Below, one piece after another: positions 38,021 through 46,393 of a DNA stretch of 64,000 nt. The notes below the pieces were generated by a model that searched no databases, had not been told where the DNA came from, and saw nothing but the letters and a program-made list of their open reading frames with translations. Position 1 is the stretch's first letter. Every line of letters begins with the position of its first letter. The DNA is from Borrelia hermsii DAH. Its GTDB lineage: Bacteria > Spirochaetota > Spirochaetia > Borreliales > Borreliaceae. Position numbers and translations under genes: made by a program. Location: assembly GCF_023035675.1 (NCBI RefSeq), contig NZ_CP073136.1, forward strand, positions 124,001-188,000, read 5' to 3'.

Positions 38021-39772
38021 TTATTTTTTATTGAGTTTATCTTCAAATTTCATCCAAGCCTCATCTTGCTCGCTTTTAGTATAGGTTCGGCTTAAGGCCT
38101 GTCCCTTAGAGGCTCCCTTGCCCTTTTTAGCATAGGAATTCCTAATTTGTTCTCTTAACTCTTCCCTTTGCTTTCGTCTTTTATCCAGCTGTCTTTTCAC
38201 TCTCTCACCTGGATCAAAAAGCCCAGCATGATCTTTAGCCATAGGCTTAGAATTCAACCTAGATAAAGCCTCTTTATAGCTCTGCTGCTTCCCTGTTAAG
38301 AATAACAAAAGCCTCTTTAACAAAGGCAGATCCCTATAAGCAGAATTTAAAATCTTAGACAAGTCCACTTTATAAATCCTATAAAGTGGTAAAAATGTAT
38401 TACTATTCTTAAAATACTTTGCAGCTTCAGTTTTTATTATATCCTTAAGATGAGTCTGAATATTTTGTGTCTTAGAAACTCGTCTATAATGCGAAACAAT
38501 AAAATCAAGAAATACAGCCTTATTTTTTAAGCAATAATTATTTATATCATAATTAGCAATGAATTCAATCAACGTTTTCTCAAGACCTTCCTCCGTCAGA
38601 ATAGTAGAAGAATTCTTTCCGTTACTCAGCATTCTTGTAAATTCATTTTTCAACCTATCCCTAATATCAACTAAAATTTGATCGAATTCTTTTAAAAACA
38701 TAGAATAAGCACAAGGCTTATATAAATACATACCATGTTTAATGCTAAATATTTTGGGTAATGAAGTATTAATATTGGATTCAAAAAAATATTCATTAGC
38801 TATCTTTAAAAAATGCTCAGGATCAGATAATCCTCCAGAATGCTCTTGAAGAATATTTTTAAATTCTTCTATGTTAATAAATCCCGGTTTAAACTCTATT
38901 GCTTTTTCAATTGATTTCAAAGTTTCATCAATTTTAATACTTTCTAAATTTCTAGATTCTTCTAAGCTCTTCTCATTAACAATATAAATATTTAATATTT
39001 CTAGAAAAGTAAAATAATGTTTAGAAATATTAACGCCCTTCTTATTTAAGATCTCGTCTTTATTTTCTAAAATCCCTAAAAGAAGATTATAAGCAACTCC
39101 AACACCATTGATACCCTCATCCAAAATTCGATCATACTCACTAAGCTTTAAATTTTTAGCTCTCATAAAAACATCTTTAACTATTCTATTAGAAGCAATT
39201 CCAAATAAAATTCTCTTCATAAATTCAACAAAATATAAGGCTTGTCCTGAAGGAATTATTAAAGAATTTAGCACAAATATCTTCTTCAATGAAGCATTAT
39301 CTTGAAAATATTTAAGATTAACATCTGAATTTGAAAGAATGACGAATTCTTTCTCAAAAGCCAATAAATTCTTATCTATATTTCTAACTGTAAGCAAAGT
39401 ACTAAACAGCTCTATTCCCGCATAATGCTTTAAAAACAAATCCTCGATAGCATAATAATAAAAATCATAACTATTCTCATCTGTTATTATGATCTTATAA
39501 GGCATCAATTCTCCATTCGATGTCGCCTGATTAACAATAATCCCTCTCTTAACCTCATAAAGCTTGCGAAATAAAAAATCTAGTTCTCCTTTAAGAGCAC
39601 GAATTTTAACAGAATAATCTTCGATAAAATTAGCATAATTTATGACATTTTGATTATGCTCCAAAATAATTCTTAAAATCATTTTCTGAGCATCTGAAGA
39701 AATCCCTATCTGAGAAATCAAAATATCCAATTCCTTATCGTTTAGATAGAAAATTTCGGGTAACTTTTTCAT
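38021..39772 (-). CDS. Large helical cytoplasmic protein, unknown function
   Basis: 583 residues, without signal peptide or membrane segment. It is rich in Leu, Lys, Ile and Glu and predicted mostly helical. The C-terminal ~80 residues are strongly charged (KRQLDKRRKQREELREQI, then a KGKGASKG linker and KSEQDEAWMKFEDKLNKK). This could be a coiled coil or nucleic-acid contact. I recognise no catalytic motif. It lies about 80 bases downstream of the exchanger gene on the same strand and has a normal ATG. Comparable proteins are known only from Borrelia as far as I can say. Confidence 0.72.
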   Translation of the reverse strand: MKKLPEIFYLNDKELDILISQIGISSDAQKMILRIILEHNQNVINYANFIEDYSVKIRALKGELDFLFRKLYEVKRGIIVNQATSNGELMPYKIIITDENSYDFYYYAIEDLFLKHYAGIELFSTLLTVRNIDKNLLAFEKEFVILSNSDVNLKYFQDNASLKKIFVLNSLIIPSGQALYFVEFMKRILFGIASNRIVKDVFMRAKNLKLSEYDRILDEGINGVGVAYNLLLGILENKDEILNKKGVNISKHYFTFLEILNIYIVNEKSLEESRNLESIKIDETLKSIEKAIEFKPGFINIEEFKNILQEHSGGLSDPEHFLKIANEYFFESNINTSLPKIFSIKHGMYLYKPCAYSMFLKEFDQILVDIRDRLKNEFTRMLSNGKNSSTILTEEGLEKTLIEFIANYDINNYCLKNKAVFLDFIVSHYRRVSKTQNIQTHLKDIIKTEAAKYFKNSNTFLPLYRIYKVDLSKILNSAYRDLPLLKRLLLFLTGKQQSYKEALSRLNSKPMAKDHAGLFDPGERVKRQLDKRRKQREELREQIRNSYAKKGKGASKGQALSRTYTKSEQDEAWMKFEDKLNKK

Positions 39773-39849
39773 CTTATACTTCTAATCTCCTCATATGCAA
39801 AACAATGATAACATAACATAATAATAGCATATTGACAAATTTAATGAAA

Positions 39850-40827
39850 TTAAAAAACACCAAACAAAAATGAATTATATAAAATATACAAAAATAAAAA
39901 AAGAATAGAAGGCCCTCTGCTAAAAACTCCTCTAAACCTCACTATTAACAACAAGATTAAAGATACAGCAAACATAATACTAAAGTCAGCAAAATAAATA
40001 TCACTCATAAGTACTGGATTTACAAAACTATTACTAGACAAAATAAATCCAATATTAAATATATTGCTTCCAATGATATTACCAAGAGCGATTTCTGACT
40101 CCTTTTTAATTACTGCGAAAAGAGAAACAACAATCTCTGGAATGCTGGTTCCAAAGGCTACAAAAACAATTCCAATAACTTTTTCACTAATATTAAAAAT
40201 ATTGTGTGCAATGTATATTGAACTATCTATTAATAACTTTGAGCCTAAATATAAAAAACATATACTTAACAATAAAAGTAAGGTATTTAAAAATAAAAAC
40301 TTAAACCCATAATCACAATTAAGATTCTCTAAATCTTTTGCAATAGAATTATATTTTTTCTCTTCTCTGTAAAATAAAAATAAATAAGATAAAAATACAA
40401 TTAAAATCAGCAATGCACTGGTTCTATAATAAGGCACCTTAAAAAAAGACAAAGTACCAAAATCAAAAGAAAGCAATAAAAGAAGAAACATCAATAAAAA
40501 TAAAATTATAAAAGAAAATTTGAGTCTCTTAAAATCAGTTTCAATCTTTAAAAAAAGCCCTGTTAAAGGAAGTGCAAGTAACATATTAATGATATTACTA
40601 CCAATGATATTAGAAACAATAATTTCATTCTTACCCTTAAGAGATGCTATTAAACTTGTAAAAAGATCTGGGGCACTTGTTGATAAGGATACTATTACAA
40701 CACCGATTAAAAGATTAGGAACTTGAAAATAAGCAGCAATGTTAACAGAACTCTTTAAAAGATAATTCCCACCAAGATACAATAAAAATATGCCTAGTAT
40801 TACATAAAAAAATTGGATATATTCCAA
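39850..40827 (-). CDS. Na+/Ca2+ exchanger family membrane protein (YrbG/CaCA type)
   Basis: 325 residues with about ten membrane helices in two related halves. Each half carries an alpha repeat: STSAPDLFTSLIASLKGKNEIIVSNIIGSNIINM in the first and FGTSIPEIVVSLFAVIKKESEIALGNIIGSNIFNI in the second, both with the conserved Pro-Asp/Glu and the G(N/S)-x-x-G-S-N-x-x-N motif. It should exchange a divalent cation (probably Ca2+) for Na+ or H+. The start is TTG at 40827 with AAGGAG seven bases upstream. It lies 21 bases after the predicted glycosyl hydrolase gene on the same strand. Confidence 0.88.
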   Translation of the reverse strand: MEYIQFFYVILGIFLLYLGGNYLLKSSVNIAAYFQVPNLLIGVVIVSLSTSAPDLFTSLIASLKGKNEIIVSNIIGSNIINMLLALPLTGLFLKIETDFKRLKFSFIILFLLMFLLLLLSFDFGTLSFFKVPYYRTSALLILIVFLSYLFLFYREEKKYNSIAKDLENLNCDYGFKFLFLNTLLLLLSICFLYLGSKLLIDSSIYIAHNIFNISEKVIGIVFVAFGTSIPEIVVSLFAVIKKESEIALGNIIGSNIFNIGFILSSNSFVNPVLMSDIYFADFSIMFAVSLILLLIVRFRGVFSRGPSILFLFLYILYNSFLFGVF

Positions 40828-40848
40828 AAAAATCTCCTTTCATAAAAA

Positions 40849-42699
40849 TTAAGAAAAACCTAAAAACTCGCTTAAATTACCCTTAACCATATAGTAAATA
40901 TTAGATGCATTCCACAAACTAAAGCCATTGCCTAAAGACTCCTTAACCCCTCTTAATTGATGGGAAAAATATTCTAAATAAACTTTTTCACTTACACGAC
41001 GTTCCGACCCAAGCAAAAAAGCTTGAACATAGGGTCTAATTATAACATTACCTGAAGAAAATACAGAAGCTCTGTTACTCCCTTCCCGATAAATTTTATA
41101 AGCCCTGGTAGTATAGTATAACTCATGCTTCAAAAAATCATTAGTATAATGAGAAGGATAAAACATTGGAGAGATAACATCAACATAATCTGCAATCATA
41201 GAAATATTTTGACCAATACTATTTGTAATAAACCATCCATTATTTCCGTAAATATCAATAGAAATAGGAATAGAAATACTTTTCCTAGCCATAATTAAAA
41301 AAGATTCAAGAGCATCAATTGCTCGCATATTATATTTATTAAATCTTGAGGTTATAAGAGATACAGGCCCATCCGTTGGAAATCTAATATAATCAAACTG
41401 AATCTCATTAACTCCAAGAGATTGAATTTCCTTTGCAATAGATAAATTATAATCCCACGTGTCTTGAGAAAAGAGATCTACCCAATGTTCCTTTTGAAGG
41501 GATTTAAAAAAATCGCCATGCTTAACTTTCACAATGTTTGCCCAAGGCTGATTGGTCTTTTTATTCCAAAGAGCATATTCACAATTATTATAAAAATAAA
41601 GCTTCGAATCTTTAAACACAACAACCCTAGCAATAACATATATTCCAAGTTCCTTTGCTTTATTTAAGATATAAGGCACATCTATCAAATTTTTAACAGC
41701 CTTCATCTTGTTAGGCAAAGCCAATTTACTTAAATAGGTTAAAATACCGCTATCATCTTTAAAATCAATAATAACAGCATTCATGCCTAATCTCTTTATA
41801 AACTCAAATCTCTCATCAATAGCTGTTTTGTTCCGAAGAGTGTAAGCCGTTAAATAAATTGAACCCTTATTAGAAGCAAGATTCATCCTTTTTAACTTTT
41901 CAAGAGTATCTTCCCCATAAACAGAAAAATGACCATCAAAAGTCCATTTACCATTAACATAGGAATAAAAATGATTATCATAAGTTCTAACTAAAAGTTT
42001 TTCCATCTTTGCATCCGACAAATCAATAATACGCACTATCTGTTTTTTAAAGGGAAAAGTTAACTGCTTCACAACCCCTAAAGCTGTATTAATTAAAATA
42101 ATATCTCCATAAATTCCATAGGAACAATACAACTCATTTGTATTGTTCCTTGAAAACTCTATTGCACTAATCATATCATAATAACCAGCACCCAGATATA
42201 TTTTAGCAATTAAAGAATTTAGACTTTTAAAAGTTAAATTATCATTAACGCTTAAATAAAGTCCACTATTAGAAGTACCAATAGCAATATGCTTATATTC
42301 TCCTCGAGATAATGCGCTTGATGTAATGTAAGAATTTTTATTAAATTTTTCATTGCTAACTAATTTTATGAAACTTTTAAAATAATTATGAGAAACATAA
42401 ACAGAATCACCAGTCGTTAAAAGGGAATTTGGGGAATAAAACTCCTCATAAACAGAAGTTATTCTCTTAGGCACAGGCTTTACAAAAGGATATACCCACC
42501 TAGTCTCTAACCCCTTAGGTTCAACCTTAAATATCGTATTATTATGCTTCTTATATAAAGCACCTTTATGGATAAAAAATAAATCACCCTTTTTAAAATA
42601 CCTAGTCTCGTCTAATGAATACAAATGAAAACACAAAAAAAAATAAGAAAATAACAAGCAAATTATATACAAAAACATTATACATGCATTAAGCTTCAT
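40849..42699 (-). CDS. Putative exported glycosyl hydrolase (DUF4015, GH13-like barrel)
   Basis: About 616 residues. A signal or anchor helix (CIMFLYIICLLFSYFFLC) is followed by a ~250-residue beta-rich region that may be a propeller. A TIM-barrel domain follows: KGSIYLTAYTLRNKTAIDERF, GMNAVIIDFKDDSGILTYLS, IYVIARVVVFKDSKL, LGVNEIQFDYIRFPTDG and ADYVDVISPMFYPSHYT. This is the pattern of the DUF4015 putative glycosyl hydrolases. Substrate unknown. I chose the ATG at 42699; an in-frame TTG at 42714 has AAAAGG touching it. It is preceded by malQ (72 bases), possibly linking two carbohydrate functions. Confidence 0.8.
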   Translation of the reverse strand: MKLNACIMFLYIICLLFSYFFLCFHLYSLDETRYFKKGDLFFIHKGALYKKHNNTIFKVEPKGLETRWVYPFVKPVPKRITSVYEEFYSPNSLLTTGDSVYVSHNYFKSFIKLVSNEKFNKNSYITSSALSRGEYKHIAIGTSNSGLYLSVNDNLTFKSLNSLIAKIYLGAGYYDMISAIEFSRNNTNELYCSYGIYGDIILINTALGVVKQLTFPFKKQIVRIIDLSDAKMEKLLVRTYDNHFYSYVNGKWTFDGHFSVYGEDTLEKLKRMNLASNKGSIYLTAYTLRNKTAIDERFEFIKRLGMNAVIIDFKDDSGILTYLSKLALPNKMKAVKNLIDVPYILNKAKELGIYVIARVVVFKDSKLYFYNNCEYALWNKKTNQPWANIVKVKHGDFFKSLQKEHWVDLFSQDTWDYNLSIAKEIQSLGVNEIQFDYIRFPTDGPVSLITSRFNKYNMRAIDALESFLIMARKSISIPISIDIYGNNGWFITNSIGQNISMIADYVDVISPMFYPSHYTNDFLKHELYYTTRAYKIYREGSNRASVFSSGNVIIRPYVQAFLLGSERRVSEKVYLEYFSHQLRGVKESLGNGFSLWNASNIYYMVKGNLSEFLGFS

Positions 42700-42770
42700 A
42701 TAAATAACATCCAACCTTTTTAAAATAAATTAAAACCAAATATTATTTTAACAAATTATTGAAGTTACTA

Positions 42771-44252
42771 TTAAGTTCTTCCATAAAGTTTTGTAATGTT
42801 ACTTATCTTTTTGCTTAAATCAACACTCAAATCACTACTCAGTATCCTAAAATTGTCAAGCATTGTATCAGGCATATTCATCCTAAAATCAGCTATCAAA
42901 TCAAGATAATCTTTCATTGGAATTATTACACTATTTGCAACACTAGCCATTGCACCTCTTATCATATCCCAAACAACAGCATCCTCACTAGTATTGAAAT
43001 AATCAAAAATATATTTTTTATGCTTATTATCAATAGAACTAACAAATTCACGAATAGTATTATTCTCATGACTACCTGTATAGACAACACAATTTCTTAT
43101 ATAATTATGGGGAAGATATAGATTATTAGAATCAAAATCAAATGCAAATTGCATTACCCTAGTTCCAGGAAAACTAAAATAATCTCTTAACCTAAATGTA
43201 TCTCCACGATCTTTTACAAGGTCTTCGACCCAAATTTCTAAATTATTAATCTCATTTAGAACATGTTTAAAAAAATCTTTCCCGGGACATTTCACCCATC
43301 GTCCACTCAATGCCGGAGATTCTTCTACAGCAACCTCCCAAGTTGATACAAATCCTCTAAAATAGTCGATTCTAATAATATCTACATATTTACGTAGAAA
43401 ATCAATACGATTAACCCACCATACATAATCATCTTTTCTTAAAGCCTTCCAATTATAAGCTGCATTGTCCCAAAGATATTCTTTCCTAGACAAGCAACCA
43501 GGAGGTACGCCCGTTACCTTATCTTTACTTGCATCAAACTTTAACTTAAAATATTTTTGATGTGCCCAAACATCAGCAGAATCATAAGACACAAAAATGG
43601 GAATATCGCTTATTATTTTAATCCCAGCACTATTAGCATATCTTTTTAAAGCTTTAAATTGTGAAAAAAAGAAATATTGTAAAACTTGTTGAATCTCTAT
43701 CTCAACCTCAAGAGTTTCTCTAAGCTTAGTTAAAGCCTTAGCATCTCTTTTTAAGATTTCTTTACTAAATAAAAGATTAAAAGTTTGTGGAAATTGAAGC
43801 TTAGAGTAATACTCTTTAAAAGCAATAAAACTTGCAAAATCTAAAAGCCAGTAAGCAGCGGATTTTTTAAATTTCTCAAATGCATGCATCTCATCAACTG
43901 TTGCTCTATGCAAAAAATTCAAAGCAGCATTTCTTAAAACAACTTCCTTAGCTTTTAACTTATCATAATCAATAGATCTATCTTCCAAGCACTCAAGAGT
44001 GCTTAAGCTTACATCAATAAACCTATCAATAGCACTTAAATCAATATAATTGATATTACCAGCAAATGCAGAATAACTTGAATAAGGAAATTCTATAAAA
44101 TTAGAAGGTGAATAAGGCAATATTTGCCAATAACTTTGTGATGAAGCTACAAGAAAATCTATAAATTTATATGCCCCCTTTCCTAAATCACCAATACCAT
44201 ACTTAGATGGCAGGGAACTAATATTTAGCAAAATTCCACTTTTTCTTTTCAT
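42771..44252 (-). CDS. malQ: 4-alpha-glucanotransferase (amylomaltase, GH77)
   Basis: 493 residues, typical for GH77. Motifs are SLPSKYGIGDLGKGAY at the start, SYWQILPYSP, then KIISDIPIFVSYDSADVWAH, GVPPG (substrate loop) and DIIRIDYFRGF with the catalytic nucleophile Asp. The acid/base region is WVEDLVKDRGD. The usual HDN near the C-terminus appears as TGSHENNTIREF. It transfers maltosyl units between alpha-glucans. The ATG has GAGG eight bases upstream. The 161-base gap to the next gene holds its promoter region. Confidence 0.93.
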   Translation of the reverse strand: MKRKSGILLNISSLPSKYGIGDLGKGAYKFIDFLVASSQSYWQILPYSPSNFIEFPYSSYSAFAGNINYIDLSAIDRFIDVSLSTLECLEDRSIDYDKLKAKEVVLRNAALNFLHRATVDEMHAFEKFKKSAAYWLLDFASFIAFKEYYSKLQFPQTFNLLFSKEILKRDAKALTKLRETLEVEIEIQQVLQYFFFSQFKALKRYANSAGIKIISDIPIFVSYDSADVWAHQKYFKLKFDASKDKVTGVPPGCLSRKEYLWDNAAYNWKALRKDDYVWWVNRIDFLRKYVDIIRIDYFRGFVSTWEVAVEESPALSGRWVKCPGKDFFKHVLNEINNLEIWVEDLVKDRGDTFRLRDYFSFPGTRVMQFAFDFDSNNLYLPHNYIRNCVVYTGSHENNTIREFVSSIDNKHKKYIFDYFNTSEDAVVWDMIRGAMASVANSVIIPMKDYLDLIADFRMNMPDTMLDNFRILSSDLSVDLSKKISNITKLYGRT

Positions 44253-44400
44253 TTTTTATACCTCAAAACAATTGACTATTTAATTAATTTCGTAAAATAA
44301 CTATACATATACAATCATTATAACTAAAATGTAAAACTCACAAAGCATTATTAAAAAGATTTAACGAAATATTTCATAAAAAATATTATCTCAATTATGA

Positions 44401-44406
44401 TATAAT
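44401..44406 (+). promoter_or_regulatory. -10 hexamer of the OmpA-like gene, placed for a leaderless transcript
   Basis: A perfect TATAAT, then seven bases, then the ATG at 44414, with no Shine-Dalgarno. Around it, TTAACGAA (44361-44368) and TTCGTTAA (44406-44413) form an 8-bp inverted repeat 37 bases apart. No -35 is clear. Confidence 0.5.
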
Positions 44407-44413
44407 TCGTTAA

Positions 44414-45571
44414 ATGAATGTTAAAGCTGTCATATTATTATTTTTAACAAACACTCTAGCATTTTCAGCTGAAATATTAGAATTTAAATACACTAAAGGA
44501 TCTAAATTCAGAATAGAAACTACAGATAATCAAGAAATCTATCTCAATGGAATACTTAATTCAAAAACCAAGACTAATATCCAAGTCTCAAGCGAAGTAA
44601 AAGATGTCAAATATGACTTTGCAGATATTAAATCTTACTTTAGAGTGTTAAAAAGAGATAATGAGAGCGACGTTTACTTACTTAAAGAAGAATTTGAAGG
44701 GAATTTCAGTATAAATAAACAAGGCGAATATAAGATTAATAATGATCAAAAAAGACCTTCTGTTAGAGGCATTCCAAGATTCCCAAAAACACCCATAAAA
44801 GTAAACGAAACTTGGACATATCCAGCCGAAGAATATATCCAAGCATCTGAGATTTCAAAAGAAATAAAAGATTTTGTTACAAAATTTGATGTAAATTATG
44901 TGTATAAAGGCAAAGAAAAAATAGACGATAAATATTACGACATAATTCACTCAAATTATGAGTCTAAATATAGTGTAAAAAACATATTATTCTCTCAAAA
45001 GGTCAATCAAATAATCTATTTTGATTCAAAATCAGGAAACACATATAAATATAACGATACATATGTATTTCAAATGAAAAACGGCAACAATAATATCAAA
45101 ATGATTGGAAACTCATCTGGAAAAATAATCTCTATTGAGCTGCCAAATGACAACACAATAGAGAATGAAGTGAAAGAATATATTAGCACAAAACAAATAG
45201 ACTCTATTAAAATAGAGAAAAATGAAAATGGCATCAAATTAAGCTTAGATATTGAATTCTACCCTGATTCTTTTCAAATCATTCAAAAAGAATATAGCAA
45301 GCTAAAACACATAGCCAATTTATTAGAAAAGTTTAAAAATAACAATATTCTAATAGAAGGACATACAGCAAAGTTTGAAACAGAACAAGCAATGCAAGAA
45401 CTATCTGAAAAAAGAGCTCATTCAATTGGAAACTACTTATTAAAAATGAAAGTAAAGAACAAAAACCAAATATTTTTTAAAGGATGGGGTGCTAAAAAAC
45501 CTAAGTATGCAAGCTCATCTCCTCTAGCATCAAAAAATCGAAGAGTAGAAATTACAATTCTAAACAATTAA
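44414..45571 (+). CDS. OmpA-family peptidoglycan-binding protein (TpN50-like)
   Basis: 385 residues. A signal peptide (MNVKAVILLFLTNTLAFSA) is followed by about 230 residues of mostly beta sequence. The C-terminal OmpA domain runs from about residue 270, with EFYPDSFQIIQ, NNNILIEGHTAK, ELSEKRAHSIGNYLLKM and LASKNRRVEITIL. The Asp and Arg needed for diaminopimelate/ornithine contact are in the usual places, so it should link outer membrane or periplasm to the cell wall. The start fits the signal peptide. It has no ribosome binding site. The stop is three bases from the convergent dksA stop. Confidence 0.85.
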   Translation: MNVKAVILLFLTNTLAFSAEILEFKYTKGSKFRIETTDNQEIYLNGILNSKTKTNIQVSSEVKDVKYDFADIKSYFRVLKRDNESDVYLLKEEFEGNFSINKQGEYKINNDQKRPSVRGIPRFPKTPIKVNETWTYPAEEYIQASEISKEIKDFVTKFDVNYVYKGKEKIDDKYYDIIHSNYESKYSVKNILFSQKVNQIIYFDSKSGNTYKYNDTYVFQMKNGNNNIKMIGNSSGKIISIELPNDNTIENEVKEYISTKQIDSIKIEKNENGIKLSLDIEFYPDSFQIIQKEYSKLKHIANLLEKFKNNNILIEGHTAKFETEQAMQELSEKRAHSIGNYLLKMKVKNKNQIFFKGWGAKKPKYASSSPLASKNRRVEITILNN

Positions 45572-45574
45572 ATA

Positions 45575-45958
45575 TTAAACTGATCGTCTGCTCTTCTTTT
45601 CCTTTTTGGTTTGACAACTTATACACAAAAACGCATAAGGAATAGCTTCAAGTCTCTCTCTTGCAATATTCTTATCACAAGCCAAACAATTACCATAAGT
45701 ATTTTGGGAAATTCGATAAAGTGCCTGATTTATTAAATGAAGCTTCTTTTTCTCGACTGAACTTAAAGCTTCAAGATTATTGCCATCCATATTGTCAAAT
45801 GCAATATCAATTATATCCTTTAGATGCATATCATTATTAATGATCTCTCTTTTACTATCCTCAACAGATCTTATAGAATTTAGAATTTCTTTTTTTGATT
45901 CTAAAAGAAAATTGTGCATCTTTTCAATAAATTCATGCTCAAAATTACTTTTCTGCAT
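45575..45958 (-). CDS. dksA: RNA polymerase-binding transcription factor DksA
   Basis: 127 residues. A long coiled coil (about residues 10-85), with conserved DIIDIAFDNMDGNN near its tip, is followed by the zinc finger CLACDKNIARERLEAIPYAFLCISC with four cysteines. It binds the secondary channel of RNA polymerase and tunes transcription with ppGpp. B. burgdorferi DksA is known to control starvation and infection genes. AGGAGG lies before the ATG and a full promoter is at 46006-46034. Confidence 0.92.
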   Translation of the reverse strand: MQKSNFEHEFIEKMHNFLLESKKEILNSIRSVEDSKREIINNDMHLKDIIDIAFDNMDGNNLEALSSVEKKKLHLINQALYRISQNTYGNCLACDKNIARERLEAIPYAFLCISCQTKKEKKSRRSV

Positions 45959-46005
45959 GATATTACCTCCTATAATAAATTACAATTTTTAAAAAACTCC
46001 GTGTA

Positions 46006-46034
46006 ATTATATAAACAATCCCATGCAATGTAAA
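46006..46034 (-). promoter_or_regulatory. dksA promoter
   Basis: On the minus strand TTTACA (46029-46034) and TATAAT (46006-46011) lie 17 bases apart. The start site would be near 45999, giving a leader of about 40 bases before the ATG at 45958. Confidence 0.65.
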
Positions 46035-46063
46035 CTAGTACATTAATTTTTGGCAAAAAATAA

Positions 46064-46092
46064 TTGCAATGATGGTCTTAATTGTGTACAAT
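46064..46092 (+). promoter_or_regulatory. infA promoter
   Basis: TTGCAA (46064-46069) and TACAAT (46087-46092) lie 17 bases apart. The start site would be near 46099, with AAGGAGG at 46114-46120. The -10 overlaps the left arm of an inverted repeat. Confidence 0.6.
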
Positions 46093-46112
46093 TTATTCTG
46101 TTACACAATTAA
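46078..46112. promoter_or_regulatory. Inverted repeat straddling the infA -10 and start site
   Basis: Arms 46078-46088 (TTAATTGTGTA) and 46102-46112 (TACACAATTAA) are a perfect 11-bp inverted repeat with a 13-base spacer. It spans the predicted -10 and start site, so a DNA-binding operator is more likely than an RNA hairpin. Confidence 0.5.
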
Positions 46113-46124
46113 CAAGGAGGCATT

Positions 46125-46346
46125 TTGAACACTAAAGAAGAAGCCATTGAAACTGAAGGTATTGTTAAAGAATCTCTTCCTAACACAATGTTTAGGGTAG
46201 AACTTAAAAATGGGCATGTAGTTCTAGCACACCTATCTGGAAAAATGAGAAAACATTTTATAAAAATAGTTCCTGGAGATAAAGTGAAAGTTGAGTTATC
46301 GCCTTATGATCTTACAAAAGGAAGAATAGTATATAGAGAGAAATAA
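46125..46346 (+). CDS. infA: Translation initiation factor IF-1
   Basis: 73 residues, one S1/OB fold: [21 protein letters not shown], then [39 protein letters not shown], which are the standard IF-1 strands. It binds the 30S A site at initiation. The start codon is TTG at 46125 with AAGGAGG five bases upstream. A non-ATG start for IF-1 together with the promoter palindrome suggests limited expression. It stands alone, diverging from dksA and converging with the Bat operon. Confidence 0.95.
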   Translation: MNTKEEAIETEGIVKESLPNTMFRVELKNGHVVLAHLSGKMRKHFIKIVPGDKVKVELSPYDLTKGRIVYREK

Positions 46347-46393
46347 ATACTTATATAAAGATAATTTAAATAAATTAAGAGATTAACTCTGCC

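Noticed and set aside
44361..44413. 8-bp inverted repeat TTAACGAA/TTCGTTAA around the OmpA-like gene promoter as a firm operator
   Set aside because: The arms are 37 bases apart and short; in such AT-rich sequence this may be chance, so it is mentioned only within the promoter entry.
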